64,000 nucleotides of DNA from Crossiella sp. CA-258035 (lineage in GTDB: Bacteria > Actinomycetota > Actinomycetes > Mycobacteriales > Pseudonocardiaceae), in NCBI RefSeq assembly GCF_030064675.1, contig NZ_CP116413.1:4062001-4126000 (forward strand). The letters are read 5' to 3'. Of the stretch, positions 49,759-58,725 are shown piece by piece (the stretch's first letter is position 1; every line of letters begins with the position of its first letter). Under the pieces are notes generated by a model, which worked only from the letters and a program-made list of their open reading frames with translations, had not been told where the DNA came from and searched no databases. Made by a program: the position numbers and the translations under genes.

Positions 49759-50736
49759 ATGGTGTTGCCCGTGCCCGGCTGGCTGTGGGCCGCCACCATC
49801 GCTGCCCTGATCCTGTTGCTGGCGGTGGACCTGCTGCTGGCTGTCCGCCGCCCGCACGCGGTCGGGGTGCGCGAGGCGACCGCGTGGCTGGTCTTCTACT
49901 TCGGGCTGGCGGTGGTGTTCGCGGCCGGGGTGTGGTTCTTCGGCGGGGCCGGGCCAGGGGTCGACTTCGTGACCGGCTACCTGACCGAGTACTCGCTCAG
50001 CGTGGACAACCTGTTCGTGTTCGTGGTGATCCTGTCGACCTTCGCGGTGCCCGCGGTGCACCAGCAGCGGGTGCTGCTGTTCGGCATCGTGATCGCGCTG
50101 GTGCTGCGGGCCGCGCTGATCTTCCTCGGCGGGGCGGCGATCAACGAGTTCAGCTGGGTGTTCTGGATCTTCGGCGGGTTCCTGGTGTACACCGCCGTGC
50201 AGCTGGCCCGGCAGCGGGAGCAGACCCACGAGTACCAGGAGGGCGCGCTGGTCCGGTTGCTGCGCAAGCGGTTCCGGGTCACCGAGGACTACGTGGGCGG
50301 CCGGTCGCTGGTGCGCATCGACGGCAAGCTGTGGCTGACCCCGATGTTCGTGGTGATGGTCGCGGTCGGCTCGGCCGACCTGCTCTTCGCGGTGGACTCC
50401 ATCCCGGCCATCTACGGCATCACCCAGGACACCTACCTGGTCTTCGCCGCCAACGCCTTCGCCCTGCTCGGCCTGCGCCAGCTGTACTTCCTGATCGGCC
50501 ACCTGCTGGACCGGCTGATCTACCTCTCCTACGGCCTCGCGGTGATCCTCGGCTTCATCGGCGTGAAGCTGATCCTGCACGCGCTGAAGAAGAACGAGCT
50601 GCCCTTCCTCAACGGCGGCGAGCCGGTCGGCTGGGTGCCCGAGATCAGCAACTGGCTGTCGCTGGGCGTGGTGGCCGGAGTGCTGGTGGTGACGGCCGTG
50701 GTGAGCCTGGTCGCGACCCGGCGGCGGGCGGCCTGA
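49759..50736 (+). CDS. TerC-family integral membrane protein
   Basis: A 325-aa protein with about nine transmembrane helices and the TerC signatures SLSVDNLFVFVVI and FAVDSIPAIYGI, whose acidic residues line a metal path. TerC proteins function in metal (often Mn) export or metallation of exported proteins, and in tellurite resistance contexts. No other ter genes are nearby. ATG at 49759 behind GGGGGAGG. Confidence 0.9.
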   Translation: MVLPVPGWLWAATIAALILLLAVDLLLAVRRPHAVGVREATAWLVFYFGLAVVFAAGVWFFGGAGPGVDFVTGYLTEYSLSVDNLFVFVVILSTFAVPAVHQQRVLLFGIVIALVLRAALIFLGGAAINEFSWVFWIFGGFLVYTAVQLARQREQTHEYQEGALVRLLRKRFRVTEDYVGGRSLVRIDGKLWLTPMFVVMVAVGSADLLFAVDSIPAIYGITQDTYLVFAANAFALLGLRQLYFLIGHLLDRLIYLSYGLAVILGFIGVKLILHALKKNELPFLNGGEPVGWVPEISNWLSLGVVAGVLVVTAVVSLVATRRRAA

Positions 50737-50756
50737 GCGCGGGTAGCGTGCGGATC

Positions 50757-51389
50757 ATGACCTCGCGCCACATCCCCTGCCGGGCCGTGCTCTTCGACTG
50801 CGACGGCGTGCTCGTCGACTCCACCGGCCCCGCCGAGGACGCCTGGCGGCAGTGGGCCATCGAGCACGGCCTCGACCCCGAGGTGGTCCTGGACGGTATG
50901 CACGGCGTGCGCTCCCAGGACACCGTGGCCAAGTACCTCGCGCCGGAGCAGCGGGCGGCGGGCAACGCGCGGATCGAGGAGATCGAGGTCAACGGGGCCG
51001 AGGGCACGGTGCCGATCGCCGGCATCCCGGCCCTGCTGGCCAGCCTGCCGGAGAACTGGGCGGTGGTCACCTCGGCCACCCTGCCGCTGCTGCGCGCCCG
51101 GCTGGCCGCGGCCGGGCTGCCGCTGCCCTCGGTGGTGGTGACCGGCGAGCTGGTCAGCGCGGGCAAGCCCGACCCGGAGGGCTACCTGGCCGCCGCCGAG
51201 CGGCTGGGCGTGCCGATCGGGGAGTGCGTGGTGGTGGAGGACAGCGCCGCGGGCATCCAGGCCGGGCTGGCCGCAGGGGCCGGGCACGTGCTCGGGGTGG
51301 GCAAAGAGGAGCACCTGGACCTGGCGCACAGCGCGGTCCCCGACCTGACCGGCGTGACCTGGGACGGCACCGGCCTTCGGGTCGGCTGA
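50757..51389 (+). CDS. HAD-superfamily phosphatase (sugar-phosphatase-like)
   Basis: A 210-aa HAD hydrolase of the beta-phosphoglucomutase/DOG phosphatase type. Motif I FDCDGVLVDS with nucleophile Asp14 and acid/base Asp16, motif II TSATLPLLRARL, motif III GKPDPEGY and motif IV VVEDSAAGI. Cap domain C1 lies between. Probable substrate is a small sugar phosphate. ATG at 50757, 20 bp after terC. Confidence 0.92.
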   Translation: MTSRHIPCRAVLFDCDGVLVDSTGPAEDAWRQWAIEHGLDPEVVLDGMHGVRSQDTVAKYLAPEQRAAGNARIEEIEVNGAEGTVPIAGIPALLASLPENWAVVTSATLPLLRARLAAAGLPLPSVVVTGELVSAGKPDPEGYLAAAERLGVPIGECVVVEDSAAGIQAGLAAGAGHVLGVGKEEHLDLAHSAVPDLTGVTWDGTGLRVG

Positions 51390-51397
51390 CCCCCTGA

Positions 51398-51446
51398 CGC
51401 GCCACGGCGCCGATCCGCGGTGGTCGCGGGTCGGCGCCGTGGCGCG
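51398..51446. terminator. Bidirectional hairpin terminator
   Basis: A perfect 16-bp inverted repeat (51398-51413 with 51431-51446) lies between the convergent HAD gene and the small antitoxin-like gene. Confidence 0.85.
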
Positions 51447-51458
51447 CGCGAAGCCTGG

Positions 51459-51641
51459 TCAGCCGCGCTGCTCCTGGTTGCGGTCGAGGAAATCGCCCGC
51501 CTTCTCCTGGGCCTTGTCCACCTTGTCCGAGTGCTTGCCGCCGGTGCGCTCGTCGATCATGTCGCCGGCCTTCTGCACGCCGTCCTTGGCCTTGTCGGAG
51601 TGCTGGCCGAGGGCGTCCTTGGCCTTGTCGATGAAACTCAT
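51459..51641 (-). CDS. MT0933/Rv0909-like small antitoxin-family protein
   Basis: A 60-aa Lys/Asp-rich helical protein (MSFIDKAKDALGQHSDKAKD, two similar heptad-like units HSDKAKD and HSDKVDK) typical of the actinobacterial MT0933-like family. Some members are annotated as antitoxins, though no toxin gene is adjacent here and a stress role is equally possible. ATG at 51641 with AAGGGACATCGCC upstream. Confidence 0.8.
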   Translation of the reverse strand: MSFIDKAKDALGQHSDKAKDGVQKAGDMIDERTGGKHSDKVDKAQEKAGDFLDRNQEQRG

Positions 51642-51774
51642 GGCGATGTCCCTTCCTGTTCGGTCGGTACCTCCCGTCCTGCTTTCCCGTTCGGCCGGGA
51701 AAACCACCTCTCGTACCGCATCAGCGGTCACTCGTTCGGGGGACAAGAGCTGGTTTCTTGCCCTCGACGTGTGT

Positions 51775-51808
51775 CCTGTGGTTCATTAGTGGAGTAACGA
51801 ACCACAGG
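51775..51808. promoter_or_regulatory. Perfect palindrome, operator of the GntR regulator
   Basis: CCTGTGGTTC (51775-51784) and its exact reverse complement (51799-51808) flank 14 bases with TTAGT/AGTAAC symmetry. It lies 12 bp before the GntR start, the typical autoregulatory operator position for YtrA-type regulators. Confidence 0.75.
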
Positions 51809-51820
51809 ACCGGAGTCCGG

Positions 51821-52189
51821 ATGTTCAACGACGGCAGTCCGATCTACCGGCAGATCGCCGAGCGGATCGAGGCGGACGTGCTCAGCGGGGTGCTGGCCGC
51901 GGACGAGCAGGTCATGTCGACCAACCAGTACGCGGCCTTCTACCGGATCAACCCGGCGACGGCGGCCAAGGCGTTCCAGCAGCTGGTCGAGCGGGGTGTG
52001 CTCTACAAGAAGCGAGGTCTGGGGATGTTCGTCAGTCCGGATGCCCGCGAGCTGTTGCGGGCCCGGCGCGGGGAGCGGTTCTTCGCCGACGTGGTGGACC
52101 CGATGGTCGCCCAGGCCAAGGCGATCGGGATCCCGGCCGAGCAGATCGTGCGGCGGATCCGGGAGCTGACCGAGGAGGAGGGGGCATGA
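51821..52189 (+). CDS. YtrA-type GntR regulator
   Basis: A 122-aa GntR protein with only the winged helix (PIYRQIAERIEADVLSGVL, RINPATAAKAFQQLVERGVL, KKRGLGMFV) and a short C-terminal dimerisation helix, as in the YtrA subfamily that controls adjacent ABC transporters in response to cell-wall stress. ATG at 51821. The stop overlaps the ABC ATPase gene by four bases, so it heads a three-gene operon. Confidence 0.92.
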   Translation: MFNDGSPIYRQIAERIEADVLSGVLAADEQVMSTNQYAAFYRINPATAAKAFQQLVERGVLYKKRGLGMFVSPDARELLRARRGERFFADVVDPMVAQAKAIGIPAEQIVRRIRELTEEEGA

Positions 52190-53067
52190 CGCTCACCGTG
52201 GAGGTGGCGGGGCTCGGGTTGCGCTACGGCGCGACCTCCGCGTTGCGGGACATCGGGTTCCGGCTGAGCGGGCCGGGGATCTGCGGGGTGCTGGGCCGCA
52301 ACGGCTCCGGCAAGACCAGCCTGCTCTCCGTGCTGGCCGCGTTCCGGCGGCCCAGCGAGGGGACCGTGCTGCTGGACGGGGAGCCGGTGTTCGAGAACCC
52401 GCGCAACACCAGGCGGATCTGCCTGATCCGCGAGGCCGGGGACACCGTGGAGAGCGACGACCGGGTGAGCGGCGCGCTGGAGCTGGCCGCGGAGCTGCGC
52501 CAGGACTGGGACCAGGAGTACGCCGAGGAGCTGCTGGCGAAGTTCCGCATCGGGCCCAAGCAGCGGCTCAACGAGCTGTCCAGGGGACGCCGGTCGGCGC
52601 TGGGCGTGGTGCTGGGACTGGCCAGCCGGGCCCCGCTGACCATCTTCGACGAGACCTACCTCGGCATGGACGCGCCCGCGCGGATGACCTTCCACGACGA
52701 GCTGCTCGCCGACCACATCGCGCACCCGCGCACCTTCCTGCTGGCCAGCCACCTCATCGACGAGGTCGCGCCGCTGCTGGAACGGGTGCTGCTGCTGGAC
52801 AACGGCAGGCTGGCCGCCTTCGAGGAGGTCGAGGACCTGCGCTCGCGCGGGGTGCGGGTGACCGGAGACGAGGACGCGGTGGCCCAGGTCGTGGCCGGAC
52901 TGGAGGTCATCGGCGAACGGCGGCTGGGCCGGACCCGGCAGGCCGTGGTGTACGGGGAACTGGACGCCGACCGGCGGGCCGCGGCCGAGGTGGCCGGGGT
53001 CGAGGTGGGGCCGTTGTCCTTGCAGGAGCTCATCATCCACCTCACCGGAGCGGAGGAGCGGGCATGA
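52186..53067 (+). CDS. ABC transporter ATPase
   Basis: A 293-aa ATPase: Walker A GRNGSGKTS (37-45), an altered signature LSRGRRSALG in place of LSGGQ, Walker B LTIFDETYLGMD, and H-loop LLASHLIDE. Residues 215-293 are an extra domain often seen in bacitracin/lantibiotic-type ABC ATPases. Works with the membrane protein encoded four bases downstream. Probably an envelope-stress or antimicrobial efflux system repressed by the YtrA-like regulator. Confidence 0.9.
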   Translation: MTLTVEVAGLGLRYGATSALRDIGFRLSGPGICGVLGRNGSGKTSLLSVLAAFRRPSEGTVLLDGEPVFENPRNTRRICLIREAGDTVESDDRVSGALELAAELRQDWDQEYAEELLAKFRIGPKQRLNELSRGRRSALGVVLGLASRAPLTIFDETYLGMDAPARMTFHDELLADHIAHPRTFLLASHLIDEVAPLLERVLLLDNGRLAAFEEVEDLRSRGVRVTGDEDAVAQVVAGLEVIGERRLGRTRQAVVYGELDADRRAAAEVAGVEVGPLSLQELIIHLTGAEERA

Positions 53068-53771
53068 CCGGGTATCGGCTGACGCGGTTCCCCACCCGCG
53101 GGATCTTCGCCTTCGTGGCGCTGCTGTGGCTGGCCTTCGCGGTGGTGATCGGCCTGGTGCTGACCGGGATCGCGGTGTTCGGCACGGTCACCGAGAGCGT
53201 GTGGGACAACGCGGTGCAGGTCTCCATGTGGTTCGCCTTCGGCTTCACCGCGTGGATGACCTACAAGTACCTGCCGGTGTACGTGGCGCACGGGATCACC
53301 CGGCGCGAGTACGCGGCGCGGGTGGTCGGCTTCGTCGGCGTGCTGGCCGTGCTGATGGCGGTGCTGACCGCGCTCGGCTACCTGGCCGAGGCCGGGGTGT
53401 ACGCGCTGGCCGACTGGCCGCATTCGCTTGCCGCGGAACGACATTTCCGCTCGGCTGCCGAGGTTCCGCTGGTGCTGCTGGTCCAGCTGCTCAACTTCGG
53501 CGCGGTCAGCGCGATCGGCGCGCTGCTCGCCGCCGCGATGTACCGCAACCACCTGCTCGGGGTGCTGTTGCTGCCGGTGGCCGCGGTCGCGGTCGGCGCG
53601 GCCAACGTGCTCACCGGCACCGGGGCCGGGGTGTTCCTCGGCAAGTTCGTCCAGCTCGGCCCCGGGTCGCTGGCGGTGGGCGCGCCGGTGTGCCTGGCGC
53701 TGATCGCGCTGGTGCTGGGCGGGACCTGGTGGCTGCTGCGTGATGTGGCCATCCGTCCGGTGACCACTTAA
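53064..53771 (+). CDS. ABC transporter membrane subunit
   Basis: A 235-aa protein with about six hydrophobic helices (VALLWLAFAVVIGLVLTGIA, VVGFVGVLAVLMAVLTALGY, FGAVSAIGALLAAAMY, VGAPVCLALIALVLGG). It overlaps the ATPase gene by four bases, which makes a partner permease likely. No direct family signature recognised. Confidence 0.75.
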   Translation: MTGYRLTRFPTRGIFAFVALLWLAFAVVIGLVLTGIAVFGTVTESVWDNAVQVSMWFAFGFTAWMTYKYLPVYVAHGITRREYAARVVGFVGVLAVLMAVLTALGYLAEAGVYALADWPHSLAAERHFRSAAEVPLVLLVQLLNFGAVSAIGALLAAAMYRNHLLGVLLLPVAAVAVGAANVLTGTGAGVFLGKFVQLGPGSLAVGAPVCLALIALVLGGTWWLLRDVAIRPVTT

Positions 53772-53799
53772 GACTGTCCACAGAGGAGATTGGGGGAGC

Positions 53800-54552
53800 A
53801 TGGCCGTCATCGAGGTGGAGAACCTGCACAAGCGGTACCGGGACACGGTCGCGGTGCGGGACATCGGGTTCCGGATCGAGGAGGGGGAGATCTTCGGCAT
53901 CGCCGGACTGAACGGCGCGGGCAAGACCACCACCGTGGAGTGCGTGGAAGGGCTGCGGCGGCCCGACGGCGGGCGGGTGCGGGTGCTCGGGCTGGACCCG
54001 TGGCGGGACCGGGCCCGGCTGCGGCAGGTGGTCGGCTCGCAGCTGCAGGACAGCATGCTGCCGGAGAAGATCCGGGTCGGCGAGGCGCTGCGGCTGTTCC
54101 GCGCCTTCTACGCCGAGGGCGCCGATCCGGACGAGCTGCTGGCCGAGCTGGACCTGGAAGCCAAGCGGGACACCGCTTTCGAGGCGCTCTCCGGCGGGCA
54201 GCGACAGCGGCTGTCCATCGCGCTGGCGCTGATCGGCAACCCGCGGATCGTGGTGCTCGACGAGCTGACCACCGGCCTGGACCCGGCGGCCCGGCGGCGC
54301 ACCTGGGCGCTGATCGAGAAGATCCGCGGCACCGGGGTGACCGTCGTGCTGGTCACCCACTTCATGGACGAGGCCGACCGGCTGTGCGACCGGCTGGCCA
54401 TCTTCCACCGCGGCCAGGTCGCGGCCCTGGACACCCCGGCCAACCTGCGCGCCCAGCTCGCCCGCAGCCGGGGCGTGCCGGACGTGCCACTGGAGGAGGT
54501 CTTCCTGGACCGCACCGGCGAGCTCCCCGAAGCAGTGGAGGCGGAGGCATGA
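53800..54552 (+). CDS. ABC-2 type transporter ATPase (drug/daunorubicin-resistance-like)
   Basis: A 250-aa ATPase with Walker A GLNGAGKTT, signature LSGGQRQR, Walker B RIVVLDELTTGLDP and H-loop LVTHFMDEADRL, the pattern of DrrA-type exporters. ATG at 53800 behind GGGGGAG. It overlaps its permease by four bases. Likely exports a hydrophobic compound. Confidence 0.93.
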   Translation: MAVIEVENLHKRYRDTVAVRDIGFRIEEGEIFGIAGLNGAGKTTTVECVEGLRRPDGGRVRVLGLDPWRDRARLRQVVGSQLQDSMLPEKIRVGEALRLFRAFYAEGADPDELLAELDLEAKRDTAFEALSGGQRQRLSIALALIGNPRIVVLDELTTGLDPAARRRTWALIEKIRGTGVTVVLVTHFMDEADRLCDRLAIFHRGQVAALDTPANLRAQLARSRGVPDVPLEEVFLDRTGELPEAVEAEA

Positions 54553-55310
54553 CCACCCTGACCGCGTTGCCCCGCACCACCGGCTGGCGCGCCCTGGTCC
54601 TCAGCGAGGCCCGGCTGCTCTGGCGCGATCCCGGCGGCCTGGTGCTGCCGGTGGCCCTGCCGCTGCTCATCATGGTGATGAACGGCATGGGGGCCAAGGC
54701 GTTCAGCCCGCCGGGCGGGATCCGCGCCTTCGACACCCTGGCCACCCCGGTGGCGCTGGGCATGATCGTGGCCACCACCGGGCTGGTGAACGTGCCCGCG
54801 GTGCTGGTGGCCTACCGCACCACCGGGGTGCTGCGCCGGATGTCGGCCACCCCGGTCAGCCCGGTGGTGCTGCTCGGCGCCCAGGTCCTGGTCAACCTGG
54901 CCCTGTCCGCCTTCGGCATCACCCTGGCGCTGACCGTGGCCGCGCTGGCCTTCGACCTGCGCGCCCCGGCCGCGCCACTGGCCGCCGGGATGGCCTTGGT
55001 GCTGGGGGTCTTCGCCAACTACGCACTCGGCGTGCTGCTGGCCGCGGTGGTGCCCTCGGCGAGCGCGGTGGTCGGCATCGGACTGGTGGCCTTCTTCGCC
55101 ACCTTCGCCGCCGGTGGTGGGTTCCTGCCCGCGGAACGGCTGCCCAGGTGGCTGGCCGCGATCGGCGAGTTCACCCCGTTCGGCGCGATGCTGCGGGCGA
55201 TGCGGGACGCCTGGTCGGGGGCCGGGTTCTCGGTGTTCCACCTGGTGGTGCTGGCGGCGCTGGGGGTGCTGCTGACCGCGTTGTCGGTCCGGCTGTTCCG
55301 CTGGAGCTGA
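54549..55310 (+). CDS. ABC-2 type permease
   Basis: A 253-aa membrane protein with six predicted helices and the ABC-2 segment VAYRTTGVLRRMSATPVSPV before helix 3. Partner of the preceding ATPase (DrrAB-like exporter). Ends one base before the stop of the convergent MFS gene. Confidence 0.92.
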   Translation: MTTLTALPRTTGWRALVLSEARLLWRDPGGLVLPVALPLLIMVMNGMGAKAFSPPGGIRAFDTLATPVALGMIVATTGLVNVPAVLVAYRTTGVLRRMSATPVSPVVLLGAQVLVNLALSAFGITLALTVAALAFDLRAPAAPLAAGMALVLGVFANYALGVLLAAVVPSASAVVGIGLVAFFATFAAGGGFLPAERLPRWLAAIGEFTPFGAMLRAMRDAWSGAGFSVFHLVVLAALGVLLTALSVRLFRWS

Positions 55311-55311
55311 G

Positions 55312-56811
55312 TCACGAGTGCGCCTCCGCCATCGGGCGCACCGAGCGCAGCGCCACCAGCACGAACCCGGCCAGCACCAGGCACCCGGCCACGCCGATCC
55401 AGGCCACCCAGTGCAGCCCGCTGACGAAGGACTCCTTGGCCGTGGCCAGCAGCGCGGCGCCGAGCGCACCGCCCAGCTCGCCGCTGAGCCGCACGGCCGC
55501 GGCCAGGGTGTCCCCGGCGATGGCCAGCTGCTCACCGGTCAGCCCGGCCGGTGGCGAGCCGAAGAGTCCGGCGCGGTAGACCACCGCGCCGAGGCTGCCC
55601 AGCAGGGCGATCCCGGCCGCGCCGCCGAACTCGTTGGCGGTCTCGGACAGGGCGGCCGCCGCGCCCGCCCGCTCGGGCGGGGCGGTGGCCAGCACCAGGT
55701 TGGTGGCGATGGCCGCGACCGCGCCGATGCCCGCGCCCATCACCACCTGGGAGGCCAGCACCCACAGCACCCCGCTGTCCGCGCTGACCTGGGCGATGAG
55801 CAGGAAGCCGCCGGAACCGACGGTCAGTCCGGCGGCGACGAGGTAGGCCGGGCGGACGGTGCCCGCGACCGCGGTGGCCAGGCTGACCCCGGCCAGCATC
55901 CCGGCCATGCCGGGCAGCGACCACAGCGCGGACTCGAACGGGCTGTAGCCCAGGATCAGTTGCAGGTACTGGGTGACGAACAGGCCGATGCCGCCGAGCA
56001 CCAGGTAGGTGATGGTGCAGGCGACGATCGAGCCGCTGAACCTGGCGTGCCGGAACAGCCGCACGTCGATCATCGGGTCGGTGGCGCGCAGCTGCCGCCG
56101 CACGAACAGCCAGCCGACCGCCAGCCCGGCCGCGATCACGCCGAGGTGCGCCCACGCCAGGCCGTCCACGGCGATCTTCTTGATGCCGTAGATCACCGGC
56201 AGGATGGCCGCCAGCGACAGCAGCGCGCCGAGCAGGTCGAACCGGCCGGCCTCCGGGTTGCGCGCCTCCGGCAGCAGCACCGGGCCGAGCACCAGCAGCA
56301 CCAGCATCACCGGCACGTTGAGCAGGAACACCGAGCCCCACCAGAAGTGCTCCAGCATCAGCCCGCCGATCACCGGGCCGACCATGGTGCCGCCGGCGAA
56401 GCCCATGGTCCACACGCTGACCGCGATCTGGCGTTCCCTGGCGTCGGTGAACATGGTGCGGATCAGTGAGAGTGTGGACGGGGCCAGCGTCGCCCCGGCC
56501 ACGCCGAGCAGCGCCCGCGCGGCGATCAGCAGCTCGGTGCTCGGCGCGTAGGCGGCCAGCACCGAGGCCGCGCCGAAGAGCGCCGCGCCGGCCAGCAGCA
56601 CCCGGCGCCTGCCGAAGCGGTCGCCGAGGGTGCCCATGGTGATCAGCAGTCCGGCCAGCACGAAGCCGTAGAGGTCCAGGATCCACAGGAGCTGGCCGCT
56701 GCTCGGGCGGAGCTCGGCGCTGAGCGCGGGCACCGCGTAGAAGAGCACCGACAGGTCCATGGACACCAGGATCGTGGGCAGGGCCAGTACCGCGAGGCCA
56801 AGCCATCGCAT
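55312..56811 (-). CDS. DHA2-family (14-helix) multidrug MFS exporter
   Basis: A 499-aa, 14-helix drug:proton antiporter. Motif A GTLGDRFGRRRVLLAG, motif C MGFAGGTMVGPVIGG, and acidic residue in the first helix (MDLSVLFYAVPAL). Similar to SmvA/EmrB-type exporters of quaternary amines and dyes. ATG at 56811. Divergent TetR at 56899 with operators in between, so inducible efflux is likely. Confidence 0.92.
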   Translation of the reverse strand: MRWLGLAVLALPTILVSMDLSVLFYAVPALSAELRPSSGQLLWILDLYGFVLAGLLITMGTLGDRFGRRRVLLAGAALFGAASVLAAYAPSTELLIAARALLGVAGATLAPSTLSLIRTMFTDARERQIAVSVWTMGFAGGTMVGPVIGGLMLEHFWWGSVFLLNVPVMLVLLVLGPVLLPEARNPEAGRFDLLGALLSLAAILPVIYGIKKIAVDGLAWAHLGVIAAGLAVGWLFVRRQLRATDPMIDVRLFRHARFSGSIVACTITYLVLGGIGLFVTQYLQLILGYSPFESALWSLPGMAGMLAGVSLATAVAGTVRPAYLVAAGLTVGSGGFLLIAQVSADSGVLWVLASQVVMGAGIGAVAAIATNLVLATAPPERAGAAAALSETANEFGGAAGIALLGSLGAVVYRAGLFGSPPAGLTGEQLAIAGDTLAAAVRLSGELGGALGAALLATAKESFVSGLHWVAWIGVAGCLVLAGFVLVALRSVRPMAEAHS

Positions 56812-56824
56812 CGAATTCCCCCAG

Positions 56825-56865
56825 GTTTACGTCGTAAACATCGTGGACGCTTACAACGTATACTT
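56825..56865. promoter_or_regulatory. Two TetR operator candidates
   Basis: GTTTACGTCGTAAAC (56825-56839) is a near-perfect palindrome with seven-base arms. A looser copy GCTTACAACGTATAC follows at about 56849-56863. Both lie in the 87-bp spacer between the MFS exporter and the TetR gene. Confidence 0.7.
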
Positions 56866-56898
56866 CGAACCCCGAGTAGGGCAACTGAGTGGAGGAGC

Positions 56899-57564
56899 AT
56901 GCGCGAGACGGCGACCCGGCGACCCGGCCTGAGCCAGGAGCTGATCGTGTCCACCGCGATCGAGCTGGCCGATGAGGGCGGCCTGGACGCGGTGACCATG
57001 CGCGGGGTCGGCCAGCGCCTGGGCGCCTCCGGCATGGCGCTGTACCGGCACGTGGCCAACCGGGAGAAGCTGGTCGAGCTGATGATCGACCGGGTGGCGG
57101 GGGAGTACGCCTACCCCGAGCCGCGCCCTGGGCACTGGCGGGAGTCGCTGGCCGCGGTGGCCCGGCAGGACTGGCGGTCCTTCTTCGCGCACCCGTGGAT
57201 GCTGGCCGCGACCGCCACCGCCCGGCCGCCGCTGGGTCCCAACCTGATGGCCAACATGGAGTGGGCGCTGGCCAGCTTCGACGGCCTCGGCCTGTCCGCG
57301 CGCGAGCGGCTCTACCTGCTCGGCGTGGTCACCAGTCACGGCCACGGGCTGGCCATGGTGTGGCTGGGCGGGGACGCGGTGCCCGACACCAAGGCCACCA
57401 CCGGCTGGTGGCGGGAGCGGGTCAGCGCGGCCGAGGGCTGTTCCCGGCTGCTCGCGATCACCGAGGAGCTGGGCGAGGAGGTCTACGTGCAGGAGGAGTT
57501 CGAGTTCGGGCTGGAGCGCCTGCTCGACGGCCTCGCGCTGTACCTGGACCGCCGACGTCAGTGA
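56899..57564 (+). CDS. TetR-family regulator
   Basis: A 221-aa repressor. The N-terminal helix-turn-helix (STAIELADEGGLDAVTMRGV, LGASGMALYRHVANREKLVE) precedes a ligand-binding TetR_C domain (LAAVARQDWRSFFAHPWM to LERLLDGLALYL). It probably represses the divergent MFS exporter. ATG at 56899 behind GGAGGAGC. The stop overlaps the ROK gene by seven bases (tail to tail). Confidence 0.92.
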   Translation: MRETATRRPGLSQELIVSTAIELADEGGLDAVTMRGVGQRLGASGMALYRHVANREKLVELMIDRVAGEYAYPEPRPGHWRESLAAVARQDWRSFFAHPWMLAATATARPPLGPNLMANMEWALASFDGLGLSARERLYLLGVVTSHGHGLAMVWLGGDAVPDTKATTGWWRERVSAAEGCSRLLAITEELGEEVYVQEEFEFGLERLLDGLALYLDRRRQ

Positions 57565-58682
57565 GCCGGGCGCACCGCCGCTGACCTGGCGTGTTCCAGT
57601 GCCAGCTGCAAGGCCCCGTGCGCGGGGGCGGCCGAGCCGAGGGTGCCGTGGCTGAGCCGGACCGGCGCGGGGGAGCGCTGGGCCACCGCCGCGCGCACCG
57701 GTTCGAGCAGTGCGGGATGGGTGCCCACCGGGCCGCCCAGCAGCACCAGGCCCGGATCGACCACCGCGGTCACCGAGGCCACCACGCGGGCGATCGCGGC
57801 GCTGAGCGTGCCGATCGCCTTGCGCCGGGCCGCGTTGTCCTTGCCGGACAACAACTCCAGCACCGCGTGCACGTCACCGCGGCCGAACCCGGCGGCCGCT
57901 AGCTCGGCGGCCAGGGTGCCCTCGCCACGGCCCGGCAGGTAGCCGATCTCCCCGGCCAGGCCGTGCGCGCCGCGGATCAGCTTGTCCCCCAGGCACAATC
58001 CGACACCCAGGCCCGCGCCGACGTAGACGTAGGCGAAGCTCTCCGCGCCGACCGCGCCGCCACCGCGGTGTTCGGCCAGCGCGGCCAGGTTCACGTCGTT
58101 GTCCACCAGCACCGGCGCACCGGTCACCTCGGCCAGCACCTCCGCCGGGCTGACCAGGCCCTCCGGGAACGGCGAACCGGGCAGCGCGACCACCTCGCGC
58201 GAGCCGGGCGCGACCGGGTTGGCCACCGAAACCCCCACCGCCCGCAGCGGTCCACGCCGTTGCGCCGCCTGCGCCTCCCGGACCACCTCGCGCAGGGCGG
58301 CGGCCAAAGCCTTGCTGTCACCCGGTTTCCCCGGTGGCCGCAGGTGCTCCCGCCGGATGGCTCCGGCCAGATCCGCTGACTGGGCCCGGATTCCGGACTG
58401 GTCCAGCACCACCGCGAGCACCCAGCCCGCGGCCACGCCCAGCTCGTAGAAGGTGCCGACCCGGCCGCGCCGCCCGGTCTCGGCCAGCCCGGTGGCGTCC
58501 AGCAAACCGGAGTCGACCAGGCGGCGCACCGACTCCGACACCGTCGGCTTGGAGATCCCGGTGACCGCGGCCAGCTCCGCCCTGGTCACCCGGCCGCGGG
58601 TGATCACCTCGGCGAGCAGCCGTGTGTCGGTGCCCGTGCGGAGCACCGACTGCGGGAGGGCTCTTGCGCTGTCTCGGGTCAC
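57558..58682 (-). CDS. ROK-family transcriptional regulator without the zinc motif
   Basis: A 374-aa protein with an N-terminal winged helix (TRAELAAVTGISKPTVSESV, about 32-60) and a C-terminal sugar-kinase-like ROK domain (VLVDNDVNLAALAEHRGGG, AYVYVGAGLGVGLCLG, GLAGEIGYLPG). The CxCGxxGC zinc site that follows GEIGH in typical ROK proteins is absent; the stretch reads GYLPGRGEGTLAAEL. Sugar sensing may thus be changed. Start at GTG 58682, divergent from the DUF1479 gene with a 43-bp spacer, so it may control that gene. Confidence 0.9.
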   Translation of the reverse strand: MTRDSARALPQSVLRTGTDTRLLAEVITRGRVTRAELAAVTGISKPTVSESVRRLVDSGLLDATGLAETGRRGRVGTFYELGVAAGWVLAVVLDQSGIRAQSADLAGAIRREHLRPPGKPGDSKALAAALREVVREAQAAQRRGPLRAVGVSVANPVAPGSREVVALPGSPFPEGLVSPAEVLAEVTGAPVLVDNDVNLAALAEHRGGGAVGAESFAYVYVGAGLGVGLCLGDKLIRGAHGLAGEIGYLPGRGEGTLAAELAAAGFGRGDVHAVLELLSGKDNAARRKAIGTLSAAIARVVASVTAVVDPGLVLLGGPVGTHPALLEPVRAAVAQRSPAPVRLSHGTLGSAAPAHGALQLALEHARSAAVRPAH

Positions 58683-58725
58683 CGGCCTAGCCTGCCACCA
58701 GCATCTAGTTAGGTGAGGTTACCAA

